Position numbers and translations under genes: made by a program. A stretch of DNA of 55,290 nucleotides from Pseudomonas sp. AKS31 (GTDB lineage: Bacteria > Pseudomonadota > Gammaproteobacteria > Pseudomonadales > Pseudomonadaceae): contig NZ_JAMLFX010000005.1 in assembly GCF_023634765.1 (NCBI RefSeq), forward strand, positions 227,847 to 283,136. The letters run 5' to 3'. Position 1 is the first letter of the stretch, and each line of letters opens with the position of its first letter. Below the pieces are notes generated by a model that did not search any database, was not told the origin of the DNA, and saw nothing but the letters and a program-made list of their open reading frames with translations. Below are positions 35,946-46,229 of the stretch, piece by piece.

Positions 35946-36437
35946 ATGCGACTGACTACAAAAGGCCGATACGCCGTGACCGCCATGCTTGACCTGGCGT
36001 TGCACGCGCAGCACGGGCCCGTGTCCCTGGCCGATATCTCCGAGCGCCAAGGCATCTCCCTGTCCTACCTCGAACAGCTGTTCGCCAAGCTGCGCCGCAG
36101 CAACCTGGTTTCCAGCGTTCGCGGCCCGGGTGGTGGCTACCAGTTGTCCCGCGACATGCAGGGCATCCAGGTCGCTCAGGTGATCGATGCGGTAAACGAA
36201 TCGGTTGATGCCACCAAATGCCAGGGCCAAGGCGATTGCCATTCCGGCGACACCTGCCTGACCCATCATCTGTGGTGCGACCTGAGCCTGCAGATTCACG
36301 AATTTCTAAGTGGTATCAGCTTGGCTGATCTTGTGACTCGCCGTGAGGTGCAAGAAGTAGCCCAGCGTCAGGACCAGCGTCGTTGCAACAGCAAGGCGCC
36401 ACGCCTGGACAAGATTGAAGCGTCCGCCGTCGAATGA
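35946..36437 (+). CDS. iscR: Fe-S cluster regulator IscR
   Basis: The protein has 163 residues, an Rrf2-type winged-helix regulator. The [2Fe-2S] ligands C92, C98, C104 and H107 are all present ([17 protein letters not shown]). With a cluster, IscR represses its own operon; without it, repression is relieved. It is the first gene of iscRSUA-hscBA-fdx-iscX. The tail beyond residue 130 is basic and Gln-rich. Two IscR-like sites sit upstream. Confidence 0.96.
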   Translation: MRLTTKGRYAVTAMLDLALHAQHGPVSLADISERQGISLSYLEQLFAKLRRSNLVSSVRGPGGGYQLSRDMQGIQVAQVIDAVNESVDATKCQGQGDCHSGDTCLTHHLWCDLSLQIHEFLSGISLADLVTRREVQEVAQRQDQRRCNSKAPRLDKIEASAVE

Positions 36438-36484
36438 CAGCCAAAGAGCTAGCGGCACGCCAGCCCTGATTTAGGAGATAGTCC

Positions 36485-37699
36485 ATGAAATTGCCGATTT
36501 ACCTTGATTACTCTGCGACCACCCCGGTTGATCCGCGTGTTGCGCAAAAAATGAGTGAATGCCTGCTGGTCGACGGAAACTTCGGTAACCCGGCGTCCCG
36601 TTCCCACGTGTTCGGCTGGAAGGCTGAAGAGTCCGTTGAAAACGCCCGTCGTCAGGTGGCCGATCTGGTCAACGCCGACCCGCGTGAAATCGTCTGGACT
36701 TCCGGTGCCACCGAGTCCGACAACCTGGCAATCAAGGGTGCGGCACATTTCTACGGCTCCAAGGGCAAGCACCTGATCACCTCCAAGATCGAGCACAAGG
36801 CTGTCCTCGACACCATGCGCCAACTGGAGCGTGAAGGTTTCGAGGTTACTTACCTCGAGCCGACCGAAGACGGTCTGATCACCCCGGCCATGATTGAAGC
36901 TGCACTGCGCGAAGACACCATTCTGGTCTCCGTAATGCACGTGAACAACGAAATCGGCACCGTTAACGACATCGCCGCGATCGGCGAAATGCTGCGCGCC
37001 AAGGGCGTTCTGTTCCACGTCGACGCCGCTCAGTCCACTGGCAAGGTCGAAATCGACCTGCAGAAGCTGAAAGTCGACATGATGTCGTTCTCCGCCCACA
37101 AAACCTACGGCCCTAAAGGCATCGGCGCGCTGTACGTCAGCCGCAAGCCGCGTGTGCGCATCGAAGCGACCATGCACGGCGGCGGTCACGAGCGTGGCAT
37201 GCGTTCCGGCACCCTGGCGACCCACCAGATCGTCGGCATGGGTGAAGCGTTCCGCGTAGCCAAGGAAGACATGGCTGCAGAGAACGTCCGTATCAAAGCC
37301 TTGAGCGACCGTTTCTACAAACAGGTCGAGCATCTGGAAGAGCTGTACGTCAACGGCAGCCTGACCGCCCGCGTTCCGCACAACCTGAACCTGAGCTTCA
37401 ACTACGTTGAAGGCGAGTCGCTGATCATGGCGCTCAAGGATCTGGCGGTATCGTCCGGTTCGGCCTGCACCTCGGCATCGTTGGAGCCGTCGTACGTACT
37501 GCGCGCCCTGGGCCGCAACGACGAGCTGGCACACAGCTCGATCCGCTTCACCTTCGGCCGATTCACCACTGAAGAAGAAATCGACTACGCCGCGCAGAAA
37601 GTCTGCGAGGCCGTTACCAAGCTGCGCGCTTTGTCGCCGCTGTGGGACATGTACAAAGACGGCGTCGATATCTCGAAAATCGAGTGGGCGGCACACTAA
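36485..37699 (+). CDS. iscS: Cysteine desulfurase IscS
   Basis: The enzyme has 404 residues. It removes sulfur from cysteine for cluster assembly and tRNA thiolation. The PLP lysine is K206 ([10 protein letters not shown]) and the persulfide cysteine is C328 ([10 protein letters not shown]). The start [16 protein letters not shown] has AGGAG 7 bases upstream. It functions with IscU, which follows after a gap of 101 bases, longer than the others in this operon. Confidence 0.97.
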   Translation: MKLPIYLDYSATTPVDPRVAQKMSECLLVDGNFGNPASRSHVFGWKAEESVENARRQVADLVNADPREIVWTSGATESDNLAIKGAAHFYGSKGKHLITSKIEHKAVLDTMRQLEREGFEVTYLEPTEDGLITPAMIEAALREDTILVSVMHVNNEIGTVNDIAAIGEMLRAKGVLFHVDAAQSTGKVEIDLQKLKVDMMSFSAHKTYGPKGIGALYVSRKPRVRIEATMHGGGHERGMRSGTLATHQIVGMGEAFRVAKEDMAAENVRIKALSDRFYKQVEHLEELYVNGSLTARVPHNLNLSFNYVEGESLIMALKDLAVSSGSACTSASLEPSYVLRALGRNDELAHSSIRFTFGRFTTEEEIDYAAQKVCEAVTKLRALSPLWDMYKDGVDISKIEWAAH

Positions 37700-37705
37700 A
37701 TATAG

Positions 37706-37744
37706 AAGCCGCCAGATACAGATCCTGTAGCGACGCGGCGGTTT
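37706..37744 (+). promoter_or_regulatory. Branched hairpin in the iscS-iscU gap
   Basis: AAGCCGCC (37706-37713) pairs with GGCGGTTT (37737-37744), enclosing an inner TACAG-ATC-CTGTA stem-loop. There is no T run, so it is not a simple terminator. It may be a processing or stability element between iscS and iscU. Confidence 0.45.
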
Positions 37745-37800
37745 ACGCAGCGCAGTTGCAGGGTCTCAAGAGCGGCCCTGATGAGTGAGGATTGAGAATC

Positions 37801-38187
37801 ATGGCTTACAGCGACAAGGTCATCGACCACTACGAAAACCCGCGCAACGTCGGCAAGATGAACGCGGAAGATCCTGATGTCGGCACCGGCATGGTCGGCG
37901 CTCCGGCGTGCGGCGACGTGATGCGTCTGCAAATCAAGGTCAACGATCAGGGCGTTATCGAAGACGCCAAGTTCAAGACCTACGGTTGCGGTTCGGCCAT
38001 CGCTTCCAGCTCCCTCGCCACCGAGTGGATGAAGGGCAAGACCCTGGACGAAGCCGAAACCATCAAGAACACCCAGCTGGCCGAAGAACTGGCCCTGCCG
38101 CCAGTGAAGATTCACTGCTCGGTACTGGCTGAAGACGCTATCAAAGCGGCTGTTCGCGATTACAAGCAGAAGAAAGGCTTGATCTGA
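37801..38187 (+). CDS. iscU: Fe-S cluster scaffold IscU
   Basis: The protein has 128 residues. The three cluster cysteines C37, C63 and C106 and D39 (GAPACGD) are present, as is the HscA-binding motif LPPVK (99-103). ATG at 37801 gives the family start [17 protein letters not shown] frame starting 9 bases earlier exists but the shorter start has GAGG upstream. IscU assembles [2Fe-2S] clusters with sulfur from IscS and hands them on through HscA/HscB. Confidence 0.97.
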   Translation: MAYSDKVIDHYENPRNVGKMNAEDPDVGTGMVGAPACGDVMRLQIKVNDQGVIEDAKFKTYGCGSAIASSSLATEWMKGKTLDEAETIKNTQLAEELALPPVKIHCSVLAEDAIKAAVRDYKQKKGLI

Positions 38188-38221
38188 CTTTCTGGATTTG
38201 GCGACGAGTAAGGAGTCACCG

Positions 38222-38545
38222 ATGGCTATCAGCATGACAGAAGCGGCTGCTCGACACGTGCGGCGCTCCCTCGACGGGCGCGGCAAAGGTGAAGGGATTC
38301 GTCTGGGTGTTCGCACCACAGGCTGTTCCGGCCTTGCCTACGTGCTGGAGTTTGTCGACGAGGTGGTTGCAGAGGATCAGGTGTTCGAAAGTCACGGCGA
38401 AAAAGTGATCATCGACCCGAAAAGCCTGGCCTACCTGGACGGCACCGAGCTCGATTTCGTCAAGGAAGGGTTGAACGAAGGCTTCAAGTTCAACAACCCC
38501 AACGTACGCGGTGAATGTGGCTGCGGCGAAAGCTTCAACATCTGA
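38222..38545 (+). CDS. iscA: Fe-S cluster carrier IscA
   Basis: The protein has 107 residues. The A-type carrier cysteines C35, C99 and C101 ([19 protein letters not shown]) are conserved. It passes clusters, mainly [4Fe-4S], to target proteins. ATG at 38222 is supported by AAGGAG 9 bases upstream. hscB follows after 8 bases on the same strand. Confidence 0.96.
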   Translation: MAISMTEAAARHVRRSLDGRGKGEGIRLGVRTTGCSGLAYVLEFVDEVVAEDQVFESHGEKVIIDPKSLAYLDGTELDFVKEGLNEGFKFNNPNVRGECGCGESFNI

Positions 38546-38553
38546 GGCTTGTC

Positions 38554-39075
38554 GTGGGTATTCCTTGTCATTTCGCTTTATTCGAGCTGCAACCGGGTTT
38601 CCGTCTGGATCTCGAGCAGTTGGCCACGCGCTATCGTGAGTTGGCGCGCGGCGTTCATCCTGACCGATTTGCCGACGCTTCCGAGCGTGAGCAGCGGTCG
38701 GCGCTTGAGCAGTCTGCGCGGCTCAACGACGCCTATCAGACGCTCAAGAGTCCGGCCCAGCGCGCACGCTACCTGCTGACCATCAGCGGGCATGAAGTGC
38801 CGATGGAAGTCACGGTCCACGACCCCGAGTTTCTTCTGCAGCAGATGCAATGGCGCGAAGAACTTGAAGACCTCCAGGACAGTGCCGACCTCGACGGCGT
38901 CGCCGTTTTCAAGCGGCGCTTGAAAGTGGCTCAGGAAGAACTCAACGAAAGTTTCGCAGCTTGCTGGGATGACGCGGCGCAACGCGAACAGGCCGAACGC
39001 CTGATGCGGCGCATGCAGTTTCTCGACAAGCTCACCTACGAAGTGCGCCAGTTAGAAGAGCGCCTCGACGATTAA
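38554..39075 (+). CDS. hscB: Co-chaperone HscB
   Basis: The protein has 173 residues. It has an N-terminal J-domain with the HPDRF form of HPD ([14 protein letters not shown]) and a C-terminal helical bundle that binds IscU. The start is GTG at 38554 (product begins with [11 protein letters not shown]). The frame extends upstream into iscA, which is rejected. It stimulates the ATPase of HscA in the next gene, 51 bases on. Confidence 0.95.
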   Translation: MGIPCHFALFELQPGFRLDLEQLATRYRELARGVHPDRFADASEREQRSALEQSARLNDAYQTLKSPAQRARYLLTISGHEVPMEVTVHDPEFLLQQMQWREELEDLQDSADLDGVAVFKRRLKVAQEELNESFAACWDDAAQREQAERLMRRMQFLDKLTYEVRQLEERLDD

Positions 39076-39126
39076 CCCAGTGCCGCTCCGGTCGCACGCC
39101 TGATATACAGATAAGTCCTGATCACG

Positions 39127-40992
39127 ATGGCCCTACTGCAGATCGCCGAACCCGGCCAAAGTCCTCAACCGCACCAGCGTCGTCTGGCTGTGGGGATCGA
39201 CTTGGGCACTACCAATTCGCTGGTCGCTGCGTTGCGCAGTGGTCTTTCCGAGCCGCTGGCTGACGCAAACGGGCAGGTCATCCTGCCGTCCGCCGTGCGT
39301 TACCACGCCGATCATATCGAAGTCGGCGAGTCGGCCAAGCTGGCCGCCGCTTCCGATCCTTTGAACACCGTGCTGTCGGTCAAGCGCTTGATGGGTCGTG
39401 GTCTGTCCGACGTCAAGCAATTGGGCGAACAACTGCCATACCGCTTTGTCGGTGGCGAATCGCACATGCCGTTCATCGACACCGTGCAAGGCCCGAAAAG
39501 CCCGGTCGAAGTCTCCGCCGACATCCTCAAGGTGCTGCGTCAACGCGCTGAGGCGACCTTGGGTGGCGAGCTGGTTGGCGCGGTAATTACCGTTCCGGCG
39601 TACTTCGATGATGCTCAGCGCCAAGCCACCAAGGATGCGGCGAAACTCGCCGGTTTGAACGTGCTGCGTCTGCTCAACGAGCCGACCGCAGCCGCCGTGG
39701 CTTATGGTCTGGATCAACACGCCGAAGGCCTGGTGGCGATTTATGACTTGGGCGGCGGCACCTTCGATATTTCCATTCTGCGTCTGACTGGCGGCGTTTT
39801 CGAAGTGCTGGCAACCGGCGGCGACAGCGCGCTGGGTGGCGATGACTTCGATCACGCGATTGCTGGCTGGATCATCGAGAGCGCTGGTCTGTCCGCCGAT
39901 CTCGACCCGGGCGCACAACGCAATCTGCTGCAAACTGCTTGTGCGGCCAAAGAAACCCTGACCGATGCGGCCAGCGTTGAAGTGGCCTATGGCGACTGGA
40001 AGGCACAGCTGACCCGCGAAGCATTCGATGCGCTGATCGAGCCGATGGTCGCTCGTAGCCTGAAAGCCTGCCGTCGCGCCGTTCGTGACTCCGGTGTCGA
40101 GCTGGAAGACGTGCACGCCGTGGTCATGGTCGGCGGTTCGACTCGCGTTCCGCGTGTTCGCGAAGCCGTTGCCGAAGCCTTCGGTCGTCAGCCGCTGACT
40201 GAAATCGACCCGGATCAAGTGGTGGCCATCGGTGCCGCGATCCAGGCTGATACGCTGGCTGGCAACAAGCGCGATGGCGGCGAACTGTTGCTGCTCGACG
40301 TGATTCCGCTGTCCCTGGGGCTGGAAACCATGGGCGGCCTGATGGAGAAGGTGATTCCGCGCAACACCACCATCCCCGTCGCGCGTGCACAGGATTTCAC
40401 CACTTATAAAGACGGCCAGTCGGCCATGGCGATCCACGTCCTGCAAGGTGAGCGCGAGCTGATCAGCGACTGCCGCTCGCTGGCGCGCTTCGAATTGCGC
40501 GGCATTCCGGCGATGGTGGCCGGTGCAGCGAAGATTCGCGTGACCTTCCAGGTCGATGCCGACGGTCTGCTAAGCGTGTCTGCCCGTGAACTGGGTTCAG
40601 GCGTTGAGGCAAGCATTCAGGTCAAACCGTCCTATGGTCTGACCGACGGCGAAATCGCCAAGATGCTGAAAGATTCGTTCCAGCACGCCAATGACGACAA
40701 AGTCGCCCGCGTCCTGCGCGAGCAGCAAGTCGATGCCCAGCGCCTGATTGAAGCGGTGCAGGGCGCTCTGGAGGCGGATGGCGAGCGTTTGCTCGACGCC
40801 GAAGAGCGCATGGTCATCGATCTGCAGTTGCAGGAACTGGCCGAACTGATGAAAGGCACTGATGGTTACGCCATCGAGCAGCAGACCAAGCGTCTGTCGC
40901 AAGTGACCGATGCTTTTGCTGCCCGCCGCATGGATCTGACGGTGAAAGCCGCTCTGTCGGGGCGCAATCTGAATGAAATCGAGGATATCTGA
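39127..40992 (+). CDS. hscA: Fe-S protein assembly chaperone HscA
   Basis: The protein has 621 residues, an Hsp70 of the HscA type. The nucleotide domain has [26 protein letters not shown] and [14 protein letters not shown]. The substrate domain follows the linker VIPLSLGLE. It binds the LPPVK motif of IscU to release clusters. The stop overlaps the fdx start (TGATG), so both are coupled. The strong codon bias fits a well-expressed gene. Confidence 0.97.
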   Translation: MALLQIAEPGQSPQPHQRRLAVGIDLGTTNSLVAALRSGLSEPLADANGQVILPSAVRYHADHIEVGESAKLAAASDPLNTVLSVKRLMGRGLSDVKQLGEQLPYRFVGGESHMPFIDTVQGPKSPVEVSADILKVLRQRAEATLGGELVGAVITVPAYFDDAQRQATKDAAKLAGLNVLRLLNEPTAAAVAYGLDQHAEGLVAIYDLGGGTFDISILRLTGGVFEVLATGGDSALGGDDFDHAIAGWIIESAGLSADLDPGAQRNLLQTACAAKETLTDAASVEVAYGDWKAQLTREAFDALIEPMVARSLKACRRAVRDSGVELEDVHAVVMVGGSTRVPRVREAVAEAFGRQPLTEIDPDQVVAIGAAIQADTLAGNKRDGGELLLLDVIPLSLGLETMGGLMEKVIPRNTTIPVARAQDFTTYKDGQSAMAIHVLQGERELISDCRSLARFELRGIPAMVAGAAKIRVTFQVDADGLLSVSARELGSGVEASIQVKPSYGLTDGEIAKMLKDSFQHANDDKVARVLREQQVDAQRLIEAVQGALEADGERLLDAEERMVIDLQLQELAELMKGTDGYAIEQQTKRLSQVTDAFAARRMDLTVKAALSGRNLNEIEDI

Positions 40993-41333
40993 TGCCGCAG
41001 GTCATTTTTCTGCCCCACGAGAAGTTCTGCCCGGAAGGCATGGTGGTCGAGGCTGAGCCCGGCACATCGATTCTCGAACTGGCCCACGAACACCACATCG
41101 AGATGGAAAGCGCCTGCGGCGGCGTGTGTGCTTGCACCACTTGTCACTGCATCATCCGCGAGGGTTTCGACTCGCTGGAAGAGGCTGACGAGCTGGAAGA
41201 AGACTTCCTCGATCGCGCCTGGGGCCTGGAAGCGCAATCGCGTCTGGCTTGTCAGGCAATTGTCGGTGAAGAAGATCTCACCGTCGAAATTCCGAAATAT
41301 TCGCTTAACCATGCGGCTGAAGCGCCGCACTGA
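40992..41333 (+). CDS. fdx: ISC-type [2Fe-2S] ferredoxin
   Basis: The protein has 113 residues. The cluster ligands C42, C48, C51 and C87 are in the standard places, with a further free cysteine C46 (ESACGGVCACTTCHC). It provides electrons for cluster assembly. The start overlaps the hscA stop. iscX follows after 14 bases. Confidence 0.96.
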   Translation: MPQVIFLPHEKFCPEGMVVEAEPGTSILELAHEHHIEMESACGGVCACTTCHCIIREGFDSLEEADELEEDFLDRAWGLEAQSRLACQAIVGEEDLTVEIPKYSLNHAAEAPH

Positions 41334-41347
41334 CTGGTAAGACTGTC

Positions 41348-41548
41348 ATGAGCTACGGTTGGAATGATGTTCAACGTATTGCAGAAGAATTGGCCGAGGC
41401 CAAGCCGGGCGTAGATCCGTTTTCTGTCAATTTCGTCGATCTGCAGCAATGGATCAAAGAGCTGCCGGATTTCGACAACACCTCTGGTCGCGTAGGCGAG
41501 AAGGTGTTGGAAGCGGTTCAGACGCTCTGGGCTGAAGAATTGGACTGA
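41348..41548 (+). CDS. iscX: Fe-S assembly protein IscX
   Basis: The protein has 66 residues, the normal length. It has the family pattern MSYGWNDVQRIAEELAE, DPFSVNFVDLQQWIKELPDF and VLEAVQTLWAEE. It is an acidic iron-binding adaptor that modulates IscS. It is the last gene of the isc operon; an intrinsic terminator follows 29 bases later. Confidence 0.96.
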   Translation: MSYGWNDVQRIAEELAEAKPGVDPFSVNFVDLQQWIKELPDFDNTSGRVGEKVLEAVQTLWAEELD

Positions 41549-41577
41549 TCGTCCTCGCAGGTTAGGCAATACCCAAG

Positions 41578-41608
41578 AACCCGCGTATAATTCGCGGGTT
41601 TAATTTTT
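41578..41608 (+). terminator. Terminator of the isc operon, containing a possible ndk -10 box
   Basis: AACCCGCG (41578-41585) pairs with CGCGGGTT (41593-41600), followed by TAATTTTT. The 7-base loop is TATAATT, which contains a perfect -10 hexamer TATAAT (41586-41591). Confidence 0.85.
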
Positions 41609-41636
41609 CGCAAATTACCGTTTCTGGAGTTACACC

Positions 41637-42062
41637 ATGGCTGTTCAACGCACTTTCTCCATCATCAAGCCTGACGCTGTTGCAAAAAACGTCATCGGCG
41701 AAATCACCACTCGTTTCGAAAAAGCCGGCCTGCGCGTTGTAGCTTCGAAACTGAAGCAACTGTCCAAAGCTGAAGCTGAAGGCTTCTACGCTGAGCACAA
41801 AGAGCGCGGTTTCTTCGGCGACCTGGTTGCTTTCATGATCTCCGGTCCTGTTGTTGTTCAGGTTCTGGAAGGCGAAAACGCTATCGCTCTGAACCGTGAG
41901 CTGATGGGCGCTACCAACCCTAAAGAAGCTGCTGCCGGCACCATCCGCGCTGACTTCGCTGATTCCATCGACGCCAACGCTGTTCACGGTTCGGACTCCG
42001 AAGCCGCAGCTGCTCGTGAAATCTCGTACTTCTTCGCAGCTACTGAAGTAACCACTCGCTAA
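41637..42062 (+). CDS. ndk: Nucleoside diphosphate kinase
   Basis: The protein has 141 residues and the catalytic histidine H117 ([12 protein letters not shown]). It transfers phosphate from ATP to other nucleoside diphosphates. The gene uses GCT for alanine and similar T-ending codons much more than its neighbours, as highly expressed Pseudomonas genes often do. TCTGGAG lies 9 bases before the ATG. Its own promoter may lie within the upstream terminator. Confidence 0.97.
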   Translation: MAVQRTFSIIKPDAVAKNVIGEITTRFEKAGLRVVASKLKQLSKAEAEGFYAEHKERGFFGDLVAFMISGPVVVQVLEGENAIALNRELMGATNPKEAAAGTIRADFADSIDANAVHGSDSEAAAAREISYFFAATEVTTR

Positions 42063-42090
42063 GCATTGGCTTAAGAGTGAAGGTGAATCC

Positions 42091-43239
42091 ATGACTACAT
42101 CGACTGTAAAAACCAACCTGCTGGGTCTGACTCAACAGGAAATGGAAAAATTCTTCGACTCAATCGGGGAGAAGCGTTTCCGTGCCGGTCAGGTAATGAA
42201 ATGGATTCACCACTTTGGCGTCGATGATTTCGACGCCATGACGAACGTCAGCAAGGCCTTGCGCGACAAGCTCAAGGCGATTGCTGAAGTCCGTGGTCCG
42301 GAAGTGGTCAGCGAGGACATCTCCAGCGACGGCACCCGTAAGTGGGTGGTGCGCGTGGCGTCCGGCAGCTGCGTCGAGACCGTGTACATTCCCCAGGGCA
42401 AACGCGGCACTCTGTGCGTTTCGTCCCAGGCAGGCTGTGCCCTGGATTGCAGTTTCTGCTCCACCGGCAAGCAAGGCTTCAATAGCAACCTCACCGCCGC
42501 CGAAGTCATCGGCCAGGTGTGGATTGCCAACAAATCTTTCGGCAGCGTCCCGGCAACCGTCGACCGTGCCATCACCAATGTGGTGATGATGGGCATGGGT
42601 GAGCCGCTGCTGAACTTCGACAACGTCGTCGCCGCCATGCACCTGATGATGGACGACCTCGGCTACGGGATCTCCAAGCGCCGCGTGACCCTGTCCACCT
42701 CGGGTGTGGTGCCGATGATCGATGAGCTGGCCAAGCACATTGACGTATCCCTGGCGTTGTCGCTGCACGCACCGAATGACGCATTGCGTAACCAATTGGT
42801 GCCGATCAACAAGAAGTATCCGCTTAAGATGCTGCTCGAGTCGTGCCAGCGCTACATGTCCGCCCTTGGCGAGAAACGTGTGCTGACCATCGAGTACACC
42901 TTGCTCAAGGACATCAACGACAAGGTCGAGCACGCGGTGGAAATGATCGCGCTGTTGAAAGATATCCCGTGCAAGATCAACCTGATTCCGTTCAACCCGT
43001 TCCCGCATTCCGGGTACGAGCGGCCAAGCAACAACGCGATCCGTCGTTTCCAGGATCAGTTGCATCAGGCCGGTTTCAACGTCACTGTCCGCACCACCCG
43101 TGGTGAAGACATCGACGCTGCATGTGGTCAATTGGTAGGGCAGGTGCTGGATCGCACCCGTCGCAGCGAACGTTACATCGCCGTGCGCGAGTTGAGCGCC
43201 GACAGCGATCTGGCACAGAACGCCGCGAACACAAATTAA
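42091..43239 (+). CDS. rlmN: Dual-specificity 23S rRNA/tRNA m2A methyltransferase RlmN
   Basis: The protein has 382 residues. It is a radical SAM enzyme with the cluster motif C116-x3-C120-x2-C123 (CALDCSFC). The second catalytic cysteine is in [10 protein letters not shown] near the end. It methylates A2503 of 23S rRNA and A37 of some tRNAs. It needs a [4Fe-4S] cluster, so its place after isc is functionally fitting. ndk lies 28 bases upstream on the same strand. Confidence 0.96.
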   Translation: MTTSTVKTNLLGLTQQEMEKFFDSIGEKRFRAGQVMKWIHHFGVDDFDAMTNVSKALRDKLKAIAEVRGPEVVSEDISSDGTRKWVVRVASGSCVETVYIPQGKRGTLCVSSQAGCALDCSFCSTGKQGFNSNLTAAEVIGQVWIANKSFGSVPATVDRAITNVVMMGMGEPLLNFDNVVAAMHLMMDDLGYGISKRRVTLSTSGVVPMIDELAKHIDVSLALSLHAPNDALRNQLVPINKKYPLKMLLESCQRYMSALGEKRVLTIEYTLLKDINDKVEHAVEMIALLKDIPCKINLIPFNPFPHSGYERPSNNAIRRFQDQLHQAGFNVTVRTTRGEDIDAACGQLVGQVLDRTRRSERYIAVRELSADSDLAQNAANTN

Positions 43240-43251
43240 GAGAGGATCTCT

Positions 43252-44010
43252 ATGTCCCTGCGCTTTGCGCTGCTGTTGCTGTTGGCCAGCCTGTGTGCTG
43301 GTTGTGTCCTGTCGGGTGACTACAACCCGATGAAGACCAGCAAGGGCCGCGATGAAGCGCGGGCTGCCTACGTGCAACTGGGGCTGGGCTATTTGCAGCA
43401 GGGCATGACCGAGCGGGCCAAGGTGCCGCTGAAAAAGGCGCTGGAAATCGACGGTTCCGATCCTGACGCCAACGCTGCCCTCGGCCTGGTGTTTCAGTCC
43501 GAAATGGAGCCTGAGCTGGCCGACGAACACTTCCGCAAGGCTTTGTCCTCCCGTCCCGCCGATGCGCGCATCCTCAACAACTACGGCAGTTTTCTCTACG
43601 AACAACAGCGTTATAAAGAAGCCTACGAGCGTTTTGAACAGGCCGCCGCCGATACCCTGTATCCTGAGCGTTCGCGTGTGTTCGAAAACCTCGGCATGAC
43701 GGCGGCAAAACTCGGTCAGCGTGATCTGGCGCAGCAGCAACTGGAAAAGGCGCTGCGTTTGAACCGCCAACAGCCCCGCGCATTGCTGGAAATGGCTGAG
43801 TTGTCCTTCGAAGACAGGCATTATGTGCCCGCGCGAGATTATTACGACCGATTCAGCCTGCTGACCGAACAAAATGCACGTAGTCTATTGCTCGGCGTTC
43901 GGCTGGCAAAAGTGTTTGAAGATCGCGACAAGGCCGCCAGTTATGGCCTGCAATTAAAACGACTCTATCCCGGTACGCCGGAATATCAGCAATACCTGTC
44001 GGAGCAATGA
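43252..44010 (+). CDS. pilW: Type IV pilus biogenesis/stability lipoprotein PilW (PilF)
   Basis: The protein has 252 residues. The lipoprotein signal is clear (LLLLLASLCAGC, lipobox LCAGC). It is followed by five or six TPR motifs (KVPLKKALEIDGSDPDANAALGLVFQ, seen as EIDGSDPDANAALGL). It inserts the PilQ secretin into the outer membrane. In P. aeruginosa this gene is pilF. The stop overlaps the rodZ start by four bases (ATGA), so the two genes are coupled. Confidence 0.94.
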   Translation: MSLRFALLLLLASLCAGCVLSGDYNPMKTSKGRDEARAAYVQLGLGYLQQGMTERAKVPLKKALEIDGSDPDANAALGLVFQSEMEPELADEHFRKALSSRPADARILNNYGSFLYEQQRYKEAYERFEQAAADTLYPERSRVFENLGMTAAKLGQRDLAQQQLEKALRLNRQQPRALLEMAELSFEDRHYVPARDYYDRFSLLTEQNARSLLLGVRLAKVFEDRDKAASYGLQLKRLYPGTPEYQQYLSEQ

Positions 44011-45080
44011 TGAAAGCGGCGCATCCCGAAGTTGTAGCAGCGAATCGCGTTAACCCCGGTGAGACCCTGCGCCAGGCCCGCGAAAGCAATGGCTGGTCGC
44101 TGGCCGAAGTGGCCCTCAAGCTCAACCTCACCGTGACTTCCCTGAGCAATCTTGAAGCCGGCGCTTTCGACAAGCTGCCGGGGCATACCTTCGCTCGCGG
44201 TTACATTCGCGCCTATGCCAAATTGCTCGGCATGGACCAGACCGTGCTGGTTCAGCAATTCGACCAGTCCACCGGCACCGATTCCCAGGGCAGCAACGTG
44301 CATGCCCTCGGCCGTATCGAAGAGCCTGTGCGGGTCTCTCACACCATTTTGCGTATTGTCAGCCTGCTGTTGCTGATCGCGGTCATCGGCGGCGGTTTCG
44401 TCTGGTGGCAGGATCAGACGTCGCAGCGCACCAAGGACCTGACGTCTCTGGCGCCTGAGCACGTTGAAGTCGAAGGTGCTGACGGCACCACCCAGATTCA
44501 CCCGATCGACGAGCCGGAAGACCAGGCTGTCGAGGAAAACCAGGCCGACAGTTCGACGGCACTGGCGCTGCCTCAGTCTGCAACCACCGCTGAGTCCACC
44601 GGTGCCGAAGCTGCCGCGCCAGCGACTGCTCCGGCAGCACCGGCAGCACCGGCAGCACCGGTTGCTCTGGGTGCTCCGGGTGCAACGCCGACCGCCCCGG
44701 TTCATACGTCAGCGCCGGTTGTCGCTACTCCGGCCACCCCGGCGCCAAACGTTCCAGCCACGCCAGCCCCGACCGTTACCGCTCCGGTAGTACCTGCAAC
44801 GCCCGCGCCAACCGCTGAAGCGGCTGCTCCTGTTGCTGGCGACGGTCAGGTACAACTGCAGTTCAGCGCCGACTGCTGGGCACAGGTCACCGATGGCCGT
44901 GGCAAAGTATTGTTCAGTGGTCTGAAGCACAAAGGCGATAGCGTCTCTGTTTCCGGTAAGCCACCGCTTGCCGTGCGTCTGGGTGTTGCCCGTGCCGCAC
45001 AGGTCAGCTACAACGGCCAGCCGGTCGATATCGCTCCGTTCACCAGTGGCGAGACTGCTCGCCTGAAGTTGGGTCAATAA
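44007..45080 (+). CDS. rodZ: Cell-shape protein RodZ
   Basis: The protein has 357 residues. The N-terminal HTH (about 18-85) reads GETLRQARESNGWSLAEVAL. One membrane helix (TILRIVSLLLLIAVIGGGFVW) follows near residue 113-130. Then comes a long Pro/Ala/Thr linker and the C-terminal periplasmic domain (QLQFSADCWAQVTDGRGK). It links MreB to the cell-wall machinery. The linker includes three exact tandem copies of CCGGCAGCA (44631-44657). It overlaps the pilW stop. Confidence 0.92.
   Translation: MMKAAHPEVVAANRVNPGETLRQARESNGWSLAEVALKLNLTVTSLSNLEAGAFDKLPGHTFARGYIRAYAKLLGMDQTVLVQQFDQSTGTDSQGSNVHALGRIEEPVRVSHTILRIVSLLLLIAVIGGGFVWWQDQTSQRTKDLTSLAPEHVEVEGADGTTQIHPIDEPEDQAVEENQADSSTALALPQSATTAESTGAEAAAPATAPAAPAAPAAPVALGAPGATPTAPVHTSAPVVATPATPAPNVPATPAPTVTAPVVPATPAPTAEAAAPVAGDGQVQLQFSADCWAQVTDGRGKVLFSGLKHKGDSVSVSGKPPLAVRLGVARAAQVSYNGQPVDIAPFTSGETARLKLGQ
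44631..44666. repeat. Short tandem repeats within rodZ
   Basis: Three exact copies of the 9-mer CCGGCAGCA (44631, 44640, 44649), then a diverged fourth. They encode Ala-Pro-Ala steps of the linker. Confidence 0.85.
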
Positions 45081-45083
45081 GTC

Positions 45084-46193
45084 ATGCACGGCGAATCTCC
45101 AATCAAACGTCGCGTTTCGCGCAAGATCTGGGTCGGTAATGTGCCGGTGGGTGGCGATGCGCCTATCGCTGTGCAGAGCATGACCAACAGCGACACCAAT
45201 GACGTTGCCGCCACTGTTGCGCAGATCAACCGTCTGGAAGCCGCTGGCGTCGACATCGTCCGCGTTTCGGTGCCGGACATGGACGCCGCCGAGGCGTTCG
45301 GCAAGATCAAGCAATTGGTCAAGGTGCCGCTGGTTGCCGACATTCACTTCGACTACAAGATCGCCTTGCGCGTCGCCGAGCTGGGTGTCGATTGCCTGCG
45401 CATCAACCCGGGCAACATCGGTCGTGAAGACCGGGTTCGCGCTGTCGTTGATGCTGCCCGTGATCGCGGCATTCCGATCCGCATCGGCGTCAACGCCGGT
45501 TCCCTGGAAAAAGACCTGCAAAAGAAATACGGCGAGCCGACCCCGGCCGCACTGGTCGAATCCGCTCTGCGTCACGTTGAACACCTGGAGCGCCTGAATT
45601 TCCAGGACTTCAAGGTCAGCGTGAAGGCCTCTGACGTGTTCATGGCCGTCGAAGCCTACCGCTTGCTGGCGAAAGAAATCGTCCAGCCGCTGCACCTGGG
45701 CATCACCGAAGCCGGTGGATTGCGTTCGGGCACAGTGAAATCCGCCGTGGGCCTAGGTATGCTGCTCGCCGAGGGGATTGGCGATACCATTCGCATCTCG
45801 CTGGCGGCCGACCCGGTCGAGGAAGTGAAGGTCGGTTACGACATTCTCAAGTCTTTGCATCTGCGTTCCCGTGGCATCAACTTCATCGCCTGCCCGAGCT
45901 GCTCGCGGCAGAACTTCGATGTGGTGAAAACCATGAACGAGCTGGAAGGGCGTCTTGAAGACCTGCTGGTGCCGCTGGATGTCGCGGTGATCGGTTGTGT
46001 GGTCAACGGCCCCGGCGAAGCCAAGGAAGCCCATATCGGCTTGACCGGCGGTACGCCAAACCTGATTTACATCGACGGCAAGCCGTCGCAGAAACTGACG
46101 AATGACAATCTGGTGGACGAGCTGGAAAAGCTGATCCGCCAGAAAGCGGCCGAAAAGGTCGAAGCCGACGCAGCAGTTATCGCGCGCGGCTGA
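45084..46193 (+). CDS. ispG: 4-hydroxy-3-methylbut-2-en-1-yl diphosphate synthase
   Basis: The enzyme has 369 residues. It carries out the penultimate step of the MEP isoprenoid pathway. The [4Fe-4S] ligands C270, C273, C305 and E312 are all present ([25 protein letters not shown]). It begins 3 bases after rodZ. The TIM-barrel part has [15 protein letters not shown]. It needs clusters made by the isc genes upstream. Confidence 0.97.
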   Translation: MHGESPIKRRVSRKIWVGNVPVGGDAPIAVQSMTNSDTNDVAATVAQINRLEAAGVDIVRVSVPDMDAAEAFGKIKQLVKVPLVADIHFDYKIALRVAELGVDCLRINPGNIGREDRVRAVVDAARDRGIPIRIGVNAGSLEKDLQKKYGEPTPAALVESALRHVEHLERLNFQDFKVSVKASDVFMAVEAYRLLAKEIVQPLHLGITEAGGLRSGTVKSAVGLGMLLAEGIGDTIRISLAADPVEEVKVGYDILKSLHLRSRGINFIACPSCSRQNFDVVKTMNELEGRLEDLLVPLDVAVIGCVVNGPGEAKEAHIGLTGGTPNLIYIDGKPSQKLTNDNLVDELEKLIRQKAAEKVEADAAVIARG

Positions 46194-46229
46194 GCCTGAC
46201 TGAACGCCGAACGAATTTAAGGATTTATA

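Noticed and set aside
42160..43872. Long minus-strand frame across rlmN and pilW
   Set aside because: It spans two well-supported genes on the other strand and has no recognisable domain.
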